This document shows, piece by piece, positions 1-5,479 of a stretch of 6,529 nucleotides of DNA; within the stretch, counting starts at the first letter, position 1; the number at the start of each line of letters is the position of its first letter. A program made the position numbers and the translations under genes. The notes below the pieces were generated by a model. The model searched no databases. It was not told the origin of the DNA and saw only the letters and a list, made by a program, of their open reading frames with translations. The DNA comes from JBKJTP01 sp046590195 (GTDB taxonomy: Bacteria; Bacteroidota; Ignavibacteria; Palsa-1295). Location: assembly GCA_046590195.1 (NCBI GenBank), contig JBKJTP010000075.1, positions 1-6,529 on the forward strand, in the 5' to 3' direction.

Positions 1-1
1 C

Positions 2-1273
2 GGCTCATATGTGGTGACATATACGGTTGAGGACGGATCGCTCAACGGAGCAACGACAACCCGAGCGGTCATCGTTCGAGACACCACTAAGCCTTCAATC
101 GCTCTCAACGGCGCAACCACGACTCTCAAGGTTGGAGCATCATATCTCGAAGCTGGCGTTACGGCTTCAGACACATTCGATACAAGCGTTACCTCAGGTT
201 CAGTCCAGATGGTAAGCACGGTCAATACTGCGATTCCTGGAACATACTCAGTCACATATACTGCGACTGACAGCTCAGCGAATTCAGCATCAGTGATCCG
301 AACTGTTATCGTCCATGATCTGAGCTCAGACTCTCTGCTCTCGGGCCTCACGGTCTCGCAGGGAACACTCGATCCTGTTTTCAGCCCGATCACGCTCTCG
401 TACGCTGTCATGCTTCCATTCGATGCAACAACCACGCCGTCGATCGTCGCGACAGTCGCCGACGCTTTCGGACGCAGCACGACAACTGATGCGCTCGACA
501 TAACTTCGACTTCAGCCGCTCATCGAACATCGACTATCCTGGTCACTGCGGAGAACAATGCATCGTCAACCACATATACAGTCGTATTCGATCGAGCGAC
601 TCCTCCTGACACGACAGCTCCGGTCATCACTATGACTGGAAGCTCAACAGTCAACATCCTCGTCGGCGACAACTATGTCGATGCTGGCGCAACAGCGCTT
701 GATAACGGCGCGGTAGATCTCACTGCTTCTATCATCGCGACAAGCACGGTCAGCACTTCTACTGCAGGCACATACTCGGTCATCTATACTGTAGAAGACG
801 CGGCGCATAACGCAGCTACATCTACTCGAACAGTCATCGTTTCGACTCCAGCACCGGTAGTTCCAGTGGTTACAACGGGTACGACTGGCGGCGGAACGCA
901 GGGTACGAGCCGACGTGGCAACGTGGGCTCGGGCGGCGGAAGCTTGCCATCAGGCACCTCAACGACTACTACTGTCGCATTCGTACCGACAGCAGGCTTC
1001 GTTGCTCCGAATCCAATCGTGACAAATAACAATGTAACGGTTGATGCTATCGGAACGACTCCTGCAGCAATTGATACTACTGTTGCAGATCAGGGAACAG
1101 CAGCTTCGACGACAGCACCTACTACCGAACTCGCTGCGAACACTGATCAGACAGCCGCAGTCGCTTCGGCAGGAAACTGGTTCACTCGAGGATATAACTG
1201 GCTCTGGGCACTTCTCGGAGTTGCAGTTATCGGGGGAGTCGCATACTTCATTGCTCGACGACGAAACGCATAA
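2..1273 (+). CDS. Surface protein with DUF5011-type and cadherin-like beta-sandwich repeats, C-terminal membrane anchor (5' partial)
   Basis: The frame is open from base 2, so the N-terminus and any signal peptide lie outside the window. Residues are counted from the GTG at 11. Residues 1-23 are the end of one Ig-like repeat. Residues 24-103 form a full DUF5011/HYR-like repeat, opening with DTTKPSIALNG and ending in GTYSVTYTATDSSANSAS. Residues 109-195 resemble a cadherin-like beta-sandwich domain (LSGLTVSQGTLDPVFSP, later TTYTVVF). Residues 200-278 are a second full DUF5011-type repeat. A Gly/Ser/Thr-rich, probably disordered linker follows (about 279-388), then one transmembrane helix (about 397-415) and a short basic tail, RRRNA. 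These folds are known from adhesive or stalk-like exported proteins. The anchor places the C-terminus in the cytoplasm and the repeats outside; an adhesin role is inference. Eleven of 13 Arg codons are CGA, unlike the DUF5671-like gene at 2478. No lipobox or true LPXTG motif is seen. Confidence 0.85.
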   Translation, partial: GSYVVTYTVEDGSLNGATTTRAVIVRDTTKPSIALNGATTTLKVGASYLEAGVTASDTFDTSVTSGSVQMVSTVNTAIPGTYSVTYTATDSSANSASVIRTVIVHDLSSDSLLSGLTVSQGTLDPVFSPITLSYAVMLPFDATTTPSIVATVADAFGRSTTTDALDITSTSAAHRTSTILVTAENNASSTTYTVVFDRATPPDTTAPVITMTGSSTVNILVGDNYVDAGATALDNGAVDLTASIIATSTVSTSTAGTYSVIYTVEDAAHNAATSTRTVIVSTPAPVVPVVTTGTTGGGTQGTSRRGNVGSGGGSLPSGTSTTTTVAFVPTAGFVAPNPIVTNNNVTVDAIGTTPAAIDTTVADQGTAASTTAPTTELAANTDQTAAVASAGNWFTRGYNWLWALLGVAVIGGVAYFIARRRNA

Positions 1274-1300
1274 TATCTCAACCTTCTAGGGTTCAATGAG

Positions 1301-1336
1301 AAAAGAAAAACCGCCTGAGAGGGCGGTTTTTCTTTT
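1301..1336 (+). terminator. Rho-independent terminator of the surface protein gene
   Basis: A perfect 15-bp inverted repeat (1301-1315 with 1322-1336) has a GC core CCGCC/GGCGG, a 6-nt loop, an upstream A-tract and a downstream TTTTTCTTTT. It begins 27 bases after the stop codon. Because the A-tract mirrors the T-tract it could work in both directions. Confidence 0.9.
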
Positions 1337-1384
1337 GAGCAGCAAATGCATTCGATACGTCGATCGAGATCAAAAAAAGGATAC

Positions 1385-1411
1385 TTGACAATGCAAACCT
1401 GTTGTTATACT
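1385..1411 (+). promoter_or_regulatory. Sigma-70-type promoter with consensus -35 and extended -10
   Basis: TTGACA (1385-1390) matches the -35 consensus. TATACT (1406-1411) matches five of six -10 bases and is preceded by TG at 1403-1404, giving an extended -10. The spacer is 15 nt, shorter than the usual 17, which the extended -10 may compensate. Predicted transcription start is near 1418. It would drive the small membrane ORF downstream. Confidence 0.65.
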
Positions 1412-1466
1412 CTGAAACTAGTAAGCTTTGTCGCATAATATCGTGACTTCCCCAAGCCACACGAAG

Positions 1467-1781
1467 ATGCATCTGACTCCATTAATTTGCGGGCTGATGT
1501 GCGATAGGGCGAATCGATCCAAACAACAAAATGCTATGAGAACAACAAGGCCTCCTTTTTCCTTGACGTCTATTGACGGGTGTACGATTGAAGGCAGTCA
1601 ATCGCCAGACCTGTTCAAGAAACCGCTTGGAAAATTCGGAAAATTAGCCGTTGCGGCATGGAAAAAATTCGCGGAAGCACCATTCTGGTTATCTCTCGTA
1701 ATTGGACTTACGATTGGTTGCGCTTTCCTCGGATTAATATTCATACCGTTGGTTAATTGGTGGTACGGTCCATTGCCCTGA
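1467..1781 (+). CDS. Small cationic single-pass membrane protein, unknown function
   Basis: I do not recognise a family. The C-terminal half looks like real protein. A lysine-rich, probably amphipathic stretch (KKPLGKFGKLAVAAWKKF) is followed by one long hydrophobic helix (FWLSLVIGLTIGCAFLGLIF) and an aromatic end, NWWYGPLP. The N-terminal half has little protein character, so the start is uncertain. The frame is open from a TTG at 1428; ATGs occur at 1467, 1497 and 1536, and none has a clear Shine-Dalgarno. ATG 1467 (104 aa) is chosen as the first ATG after the predicted transcript start near 1418; 1536 would give 81 aa. The gene is isolated between its own promoter and a terminator. The positive-then-hydrophobic pattern suits a membrane-inserted peptide. 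A toxin, holin or assembly role cannot be told from sequence. Confidence 0.5.
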   Translation: MHLTPLICGLMCDRANRSKQQNAMRTTRPPFSLTSIDGCTIEGSQSPDLFKKPLGKFGKLAVAAWKKFAEAPFWLSLVIGLTIGCAFLGLIFIPLVNWWYGPLP

Positions 1782-1803
1782 CTTCGTTAGAGGTCAAACA
1801 TCA

Positions 1804-1840
1804 AAGGGTGTCGCAATCATTATCGCGACGCCCTTGTTTA
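1804..1840 (+). terminator. Rho-independent terminator after the small membrane ORF
   Basis: AAGGGTGTCGC (1804-1814) pairs with GCGACGCCCTT (1825-1835) over 11 bp with one G-T wobble and a 10-nt loop, followed by GTTTATT. The T-tract is weak, but the hairpin lies 23 bases after the stop codon at 1781 and just before the tRNA promoter. Confidence 0.7.
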
Positions 1841-1869
1841 TTGCCTAAAAATTGATTTTCTGCTATATT
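1841..1869 (+). promoter_or_regulatory. Promoter of the tRNA-Ile gene
   Basis: A partial -35, TTGCCT (1841-1846), is followed after exactly 17 nt by TATATT (1864-1869), with TG at 1861-1862 giving an extended -10. Predicted start near 1876 leaves a 5' leader of about 23 nt before the mature tRNA. Confidence 0.6.
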
Positions 1870-1898
1870 TTGACGGCGATAGAGCAGGGCAAATACAT

Positions 1899-1971
1899 GC
1901 GCGTATAGCTCAGTTGGTAGAGCACACCACTGATACTGGTGGGGTCCTAAGTTCGAATCTTAGTACGCGCA
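1899..1971 (+). tRNA. tRNA-Ile, anticodon GAU
   Basis: A complete 73-nt cloverleaf folds by eye. The acceptor stem GCGCGTA/TACGCGC is perfect over 7 bp, with T8 and A9. The D arm is GCTC-AGTTGGTA-GAGC. The anticodon stem is CACCA/TGGTG with loop CTGATAC, putting anticodon GAT at 1932-1934. The variable loop has 5 nt. The T arm is CTAAG-TTCGAAT-CTTAG and the discriminator is A1971. The 3' CCA is not encoded (CAA follows), so a CCA-adding enzyme is needed. GAU decodes AUC and AUU isoleucine codons. The gene stands alone rather than in an rRNA spacer, with its own promoter and a terminator starting 5 bases after the discriminator. Confidence 0.97.
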
Positions 1972-1975
1972 CAAG

Positions 1976-2003
1976 AGAAAAACCGCCGAAAGGCGGTTTT
2001 TCT
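1976..2003 (+). terminator. Rho-independent terminator of the tRNA gene
   Basis: AGAAAAACCGCC (1976-1987) pairs perfectly with GGCGGTTTTTCT (1992-2003) across a GAAA tetraloop. The arms are the same as the inner 12 bases of the terminator arms at 1301-1336, and the element is likewise symmetric, so it may act in both directions. Confidence 0.92.
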
Positions 2004-2086
2004 GTGCATGAACCATGAAGTCTTGTATTAAAATCTCGGTTGCTCCGGCTGCATATCTGGATCGTGCATGAAGCTGTTTCATACAC
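2004..2086 (+). repeat. GTGCATGAA direct and inverted repeats in the leader of the 92-aa gene
   Basis: GTGCATGAA occurs at 2004-2012 and 2064-2072. An inverted, one-mismatch copy, TTCATACAC, lies at 2078-2086, so the last two form a 9-bp dyad with a 5-nt centre. The dyad ends 5 bases before the ribosome binding site. It could be an operator or a small leader hairpin. No confident -35/-10 pair is visible here; TAAAAT at 2029-2034 is the best -10 candidate. Confidence 0.45.
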
Positions 2087-2091
2087 TATAG

Positions 2092-2098
2092 AAAGGGA
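2092..2098 (+). promoter_or_regulatory. Shine-Dalgarno site deciding the start of the 92-aa ORF
   Basis: AAAGGGA lies 3 bases before the ATG at 2102, with its GGG core 4 bases before it. It is the only clear Shine-Dalgarno sequence at a start codon in this window, and it supports both the reality of the ORF and this start. Confidence 0.6.
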
Positions 2099-2101
2099 AT
2101 A

Positions 2102-2380
2102 ATGGACATCATAAGATTCGAATTGGGAGCGGACTCGGCATGGCTCAATCTCAACGACCAAAGGACATTGGTCTGCGGCAAGACTGAGGCTGATCCTCGG
2201 ACAGAACTTTTTGCGGACTACCTGCTTGTGATGCATCTTCCGCGGATCAAGCATCAGCGCATAGACCTGTTCAATCCGAAGAAGAGCCTCGAGGAGCTAC
2301 AAAATGTGGCTGGCCAGATCGGATTGCGAGTCGATTGGCAATCTGCCAATCGACTCGCAGTCACCGAACAACATCTTTGA
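2102..2380 (+). CDS. Hypothetical 92-aa soluble protein
   Basis: I do not recognise this protein. It is 92 residues long, acidic to neutral, with no signal peptide or membrane helix, so probably cytoplasmic. The first half is consistent with a small beta-rich fold (MDIIRFELGADSAWLNLN). Residues 61-70 (KSLEELQNVA) look like a helix. One cysteine is present (Cys25). Evidence that it is real: a good AAAGGGA ribosome binding site, its own leader, and a strong terminator 22 bases after the stop. It overlaps on the opposite strand only a spurious frame. The last third of the gene contains a perfect 16-bp inverted repeat (2325-2359) spanning residues 75-86, so this part of the protein may be constrained, or even created, by the DNA/RNA hairpin. 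It is monocistronic, and neighbours give no functional hint. Confidence 0.62.
   Translation: MDIIRFELGADSAWLNLNDQRTLVCGKTEADPRTELFADYLLVMHLPRIKHQRIDLFNPKKSLEELQNVAGQIGLRVDWQSANRLAVTEQHL
2325..2359 (+). repeat. Perfect 16-bp inverted repeat inside the 3' end of the 92-aa ORF
   Basis: TGCGAGTCGATTGGCA (2325-2340) is followed by a 3-base centre, ATC, and its exact reverse complement TGCCAATCGACTCGCA (2344-2359). In RNA this is a very stable hairpin ending 19 bases before the stop codon's first base. No T-tract follows, so it is not an ordinary terminator; one lies separately at 2403-2435. Confidence 0.9.
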
Positions 2381-2402
2381 GCATCACCCAGCTCACCGCC
2401 CC

Positions 2403-2435
2403 AAAAGGGATTGCATCAATGCAATCCCTTTTTTT
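2403..2435 (+). terminator. Rho-independent terminator of the 92-aa gene
   Basis: AAAAGGGATTGC (2403-2414) pairs with GCAATCCCTTTT (2421-2432) over 12 bp; AT/AT inside could extend it to 14. Seven T residues run from 2429 to 2435. Confidence 0.93.
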
Positions 2436-2463
2436 ATGGGGTACCTATTTCATTTTAGAAGCG

Positions 2464-2469
2464 TATAAT
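2464..2469 (+). promoter_or_regulatory. -10 box of the DUF5671-like gene, leaderless arrangement
   Basis: A consensus TATAAT ends 8 bases before the ATG at 2478, so the expected transcription start (A2476 or A2478) is at or within 2 bases of the start codon. No good -35 is present at 16-18 nt (GTACCT at 2441-2446). The final T of the box begins an in-frame TGA stop (2469-2471), so an earlier start is impossible. Confidence 0.6.
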
Positions 2470-2477
2470 GAATATAT

Positions 2478-3458
2478 ATGAAAACAACACCAAAAGATTT
2501 CTTCTTCCATCTCGGAGCTACGATAGCTCTGTATGCTGCGACGATCTCGCTTATCAATCTTTCGCTTGCCGTCATCAATTACTTCACGCCTGACAAGCTT
2601 GCGGGCGATTTCTATGGAAACCCTATCGCATGGCATGTCTCGATGCTTGTCGTCTTCATTCCAACCCTCTATATTCTCGAATGGCTCATCGGCAAAGATG
2701 TAAAGGTATCTCCTGAGAAGAAAGATCTCTGGATCAGCCGCTGGAGAGGGTATCTGACGCTTTTCCTCACAGGCATCGTCATTCTCGGAGATATCGCAAC
2801 TCTCATCAATACCTATTTGAACGGAGAAATCAGCATGCGCCTCGTCTGGAAAGTTCTCGCAGTCCTCGTCATTTCAGGAGTTATCTTCGCATACTTCCTG
2901 ATTCAGAAGAGCTCTGTTCGGAAATCGCTCGCTTGGGCGGGAATCATCATCCTACTCGCGGCTATCGTCGGCGGCTTCGCTGCAGTCGGTTCTCCGAGCT
3001 CGCAGCGCAATGCCCGTCTCGATGCGCAGCGCGTGAATGATCTGAGCGGCATTCAATCTCAGCTCATCTACAGCTACTGGATGCAGAAGGGATCGCTTCC
3101 TGCGAATCTTTCAGATCTCAACAATGAGATCGCCGGCTATATTATCCCGACCGATCCTGATACTGAAGCGCCGTATGAATACTCTGTGAAAGACAAGCTT
3201 TCATTCCAGCTCTGCGCTACCTTCGGTCTCGATACGAAGGACGTCAAAGGCCGCGGAGAATACGGCTATGGAGGAGGCATTTCATATCCAGCATATGTGA
3301 TGCGAGATAGCGTGAGCACTTCATATCCTGGTTCAAGCGGCAACGACGTCTGGGCGCACAAGGCCGGCCGCACCTGTTTCGATCGAACGATCGATCCTGA
3401 GATCTATAAGGTAAACCCGCCGCAGACAGAGAAGTCAGAAGCAGCGATAGTGAAGTAA
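2478..3458 (+). CDS. DUF5671-like polytopic membrane protein with C-terminal pilin-like external domain
   Basis: The N-terminal 170 residues contain five predicted transmembrane helices (about 11-34, 50-71, 90-112, 122-143 and 150-170). The opening, KDFFFHLGATIALYAATISLINL, with a short YF-PD-LAG segment before helix 2, resembles the DUF5671 family common in Patescibacteria; this is recognition from memory. After helix 5 the chain reads ARLDAQRVNDLSGIQSQL and then YWMQKGSLPANLSDL, which resembles the region just after the hydrophobic helix of type IV pilins and GspG-like pseudopilins. The rest (about 220-310) is a soluble domain with two cysteines (246, 300) that could form a disulfide. With five helices the N-terminus is predicted inside and the pilin-like domain outside. 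Function is unknown; sensing or cell-envelope assembly is speculation. The start at 2478 is forced by an in-frame stop at 2469. The gene stands alone, ending at a terminator shared with convergent thrS. Confidence 0.85.
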   Translation: MKTTPKDFFFHLGATIALYAATISLINLSLAVINYFTPDKLAGDFYGNPIAWHVSMLVVFIPTLYILEWLIGKDVKVSPEKKDLWISRWRGYLTLFLTGIVILGDIATLINTYLNGEISMRLVWKVLAVLVISGVIFAYFLIQKSSVRKSLAWAGIIILLAAIVGGFAAVGSPSSQRNARLDAQRVNDLSGIQSQLIYSYWMQKGSLPANLSDLNNEIAGYIIPTDPDTEAPYEYSVKDKLSFQLCATFGLDTKDVKGRGEYGYGGGISYPAYVMRDSVSTSYPGSSGNDVWAHKAGRTCFDRTIDPEIYKVNPPQTEKSEAAIVK

Positions 3459-3465
3459 TTGAAAC

Positions 3466-3498
3466 AGAAAGCCGCCCCTAACGGGGCGGCTTTCTTTT
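3466..3498. terminator. Bidirectional terminator between the convergent DUF5671-like gene and thrS
   Basis: AGAAAGCCGCCCC (3466-3478) pairs perfectly with GGGGCGGCTTTCT (3483-3495) around a 4-nt loop, TAAC, with T residues to 3498. It begins 8 bases after the stop of the upstream gene and lies 27 bases beyond the thrS stop on the minus strand. On the minus strand the run after the GC core is only TTTCTGTTT, so it may be weaker in that direction. Confidence 0.9.
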
Positions 3499-3524
3499 GC
3501 TTCTTTGCTTCGAGTGGAAGTGTT

Positions 3525-5369
3525 TTACTTTGCTCTCGTTTTGATTTCTTCGACAAGGCGCTGCGCAAGCTCTTCCTTCGTCACGAGGCCGATCTGGCCA
3601 TGGTCGCGGGATTCGAGGGTGACTTTGCCTTCGGCGATATCCTTATCGCCGATGATGACGAAGTATGGAGATCGCGAATTCTTTGCATTTCGTACCTGCT
3701 TGCCGAAATTTGTGCCGGTTAGATCGATCTCAGCTCGGATTCCAAGGTCGCGGAGCATGTCATAGATTTCAGTCGCTGCTTTGTGGTGCTCGTCACCAAC
3801 AGGGATCACATTCACCTGTACTGGCGAAAGCCAGAGAGGGAAGTTTCCGCCGAAATGCTCGATAAGGAATCCGATGAATCGTTCGTGCGTGCCAAGTGGT
3901 GCGCGGTGGATGCAAAGCGGTGTCTGCTCAATATTTTCTTTGTCTGTATATGTGAGTCCAAATCGTTTCGGTACAGCGAAGTCTACTTGATTCGTCGCAA
4001 GAGTGAATTCTCGACCAATAGCGCTCCATACCTGGACGTCGATCTTTGGTCCATAGAAAGCACCTTCGTTCGGAACCTCTACGTACGGGATCTTCGATTC
4101 GATGAGAACGTTCCGTACCATATCTTCAGTCTCTTTCCAGAGCTGTGGTTCATTCACGAATTTTTGCCCCAGCTTCGATGGGTCGTGTGTAGAGAAGCGC
4201 ATGCGATACTTGTCGATTCCGAAGATCTTGAAGTAGTGAAGATACATATCGTTCACCGCACGGAATTCATCGCCGAATTGTTCCTTCGTGCAGTATATAT
4301 GAGCGTCGTTCATCTGGAGCGCTCGGACGCGCATGAGACCGAAGAGCTCACCTGATTTCTCGTGGCGATAGCAGGTGCCATATTCTGCCAATCGGAGCGG
4401 AAGCTCTTTGTAGCTTCTGCCTCGAGCTCCGAATATCTTGTGATGGTGCGGGCAGTTCATCGCTTTCAGATAGTATTTGCCGCCCTCGTATGTCATCGGG
4501 GGATACATCGATTCTTCGTAATACGGCAGATGGCCGCTGGTAAGGTAGAGATTTTCTTTTGCGAGATGCGGAGTCCTGACACGGTCATAGCCGCCCTTAA
4601 ACTCAGTTTCCTTGGCGAGCTTTTCAAGTTCTTCGATGATCACGGTTCCGTTCGGCATCCAGAGGGGAAGGCCTGGGCCGATATCGTCATCAAAAGTGAA
4701 TAGTTCAAGCTCTTTGCCGAGCTTTCGATGGTCGCGCTTCTCGGCTTCAACAAGCATCGTCTCGTATTCATCGAGCGCCAGCTTCGTCTCGAAGGCGAGA
4801 CCATAGACGCGCGTGAGCATCTTCTTGGTCTCGTCGCCTCGCCAGTATGCGCCGGCTACTCGGATGAGCTTGAATGAATCGACAGGAACTTCCGCTGCCA
4901 TGTCGTGCGAGTGTCCGCCTCGGCAGAGGTCGGTGAACGAACCTTTGCTGCCGATCGTGCCGTCGCCGCCAGAAGTGTAGACAGTTATCTTTTCGCCTTT
5001 CTTCACAATTTCCTCGATGAGCTCGAGCTTGTACTCATTGCCTGCGAACATCGCTCGCGCTTCTGCCTCGGACAATTCCTTGTGCGTGAACTCGTGCCAT
5101 GAAGGGAGGAGCTTTTTCATCGCTTTCTCGATATTTTTCAGATCCTTTTCTGAAACAGAAAGCGCTTCGCCGGAGGCTGCCATCGCCTCAGCTTCTTTCG
5201 GATTGCTCGACTTTGCTTCGCTGAAATCGAAGTCATAATAGAAGCCAGTATCGATCGCCGGACCAATAGTGTTCTTTGTTCCCGGATAGAGCCCGTTCAC
5301 TGCTGCTGCAAGCAGATGGGCGAGGGAGTGGCGGCTGGCGGCTAGTTTTTCGTTGTTATTCTCTGACAT
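3525..5369 (-). CDS. thrS: Threonine--tRNA ligase (ThrRS), lacking the TGS domain
   Basis: This class II aminoacyl-tRNA synthetase charges tRNA-Thr with threonine using ATP. At 614 aa it is slightly shorter than E. coli ThrRS (642), because the protein begins directly in the editing (N2) domain. The editing-site motif HSLAH is at His14/His18 and CRGGH at Cys149/His153; these deacylate Ser-tRNA-Thr. The catalytic core follows from about residue 225. Zinc ligands are Cys306 (MNCPHHH), His357 (NDAHIYC) and His488 (CIHRAPLG). Motif 2 starts at Arg335 (RHEKSGELFGLMRVRA), motif 3 is GTHERFIGFL (493-502), and the anticodon-binding domain begins at about 515. Residues 50-75 are a low-complexity insertion. 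The N-terminal TGS domain is absent. The start is fixed: an in-frame TAA lies 18 bases upstream with no other start codon between, and no Shine-Dalgarno is visible. Expression is predicted to be controlled by the T-box leader at 5430-5651. Confidence 0.97.
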   Translation of the reverse strand: MSENNNEKLAASRHSLAHLLAAAVNGLYPGTKNTIGPAIDTGFYYDFDFSEAKSSNPKEAEAMAASGEALSVSEKDLKNIEKAMKKLLPSWHEFTHKELSEAEARAMFAGNEYKLELIEEIVKKGEKITVYTSGGDGTIGSKGSFTDLCRGGHSHDMAAEVPVDSFKLIRVAGAYWRGDETKKMLTRVYGLAFETKLALDEYETMLVEAEKRDHRKLGKELELFTFDDDIGPGLPLWMPNGTVIIEELEKLAKETEFKGGYDRVRTPHLAKENLYLTSGHLPYYEESMYPPMTYEGGKYYLKAMNCPHHHKIFGARGRSYKELPLRLAEYGTCYRHEKSGELFGLMRVRALQMNDAHIYCTKEQFGDEFRAVNDMYLHYFKIFGIDKYRMRFSTHDPSKLGQKFVNEPQLWKETEDMVRNVLIESKIPYVEVPNEGAFYGPKIDVQVWSAIGREFTLATNQVDFAVPKRFGLTYTDKENIEQTPLCIHRAPLGTHERFIGFLIEHFGGNFPLWLSPVQVNVIPVGDEHHKAATEIYDMLRDLGIRAEIDLTGTNFGKQVRNAKNSRSPYFVIIGDKDIAEGKVTLESRDHGQIGLVTKEELAQRLVEEIKTRAK

Positions 5370-5429
5370 GTGGGTAAGGTGTGGTTAAATTGTTAAAATA
5401 GGTTAATAATCAGTGGACAAGAGGTGGAT

Positions 5430-5479
5430 AAAAAAACACCCGAGCAAATGTACGACGAATCGTATACTTGCTCGGGCGC
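5430..5479 (-). terminator. Regulated terminator of the thrS T-box leader
   Basis: On the minus strand CCCGAGCAAGTATACGA (5476-5460) pairs with TCGTACATTTGCTCGGG (5455-5439): 16 of 17 positions pair, including one G-U wobble, around a TTCG tetraloop. Wobble pairs GCG/TGT can extend the base. Seven T residues follow (5436-5430). It lies 60 bases before the thrS start and would stop transcription unless the antiterminator forms. Confidence 0.93.

Noticed and set aside
944..958. LPSGT as a sortase LPXTG signal in the surface protein
   Set aside because: The order is LPSGT, not LPXTG. It lies about 85 residues before the membrane helix instead of directly before it.
784..1032. 82-aa minus-strand frame opposite the surface protein linker
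   Set aside because: It is the Pro/Val-rich complement of a Gly/Thr-rich low-complexity stretch, with no start signal.
1428..1466. TTG at 1428 as the start of the small membrane protein
   Set aside because: It is only about 10 bases after the predicted transcript start, has no Shine-Dalgarno, and the added residues have no protein character. It cannot be fully excluded.
1910..2254. 114-aa open frame on the minus strand
   Set aside because: Its C-terminal part is antisense to the tRNA-Ile gene and its terminator, a well-known kind of spurious call. It also overlaps the 92-aa ORF, which has a ribosome binding site.
3783..4355. 190-aa open frame on the plus strand
   Set aside because: It lies fully within thrS on the opposite strand and has no recognisable domain. 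It is a shadow of a well-conserved gene, as are the other plus-strand frames between 3459 and 5238.
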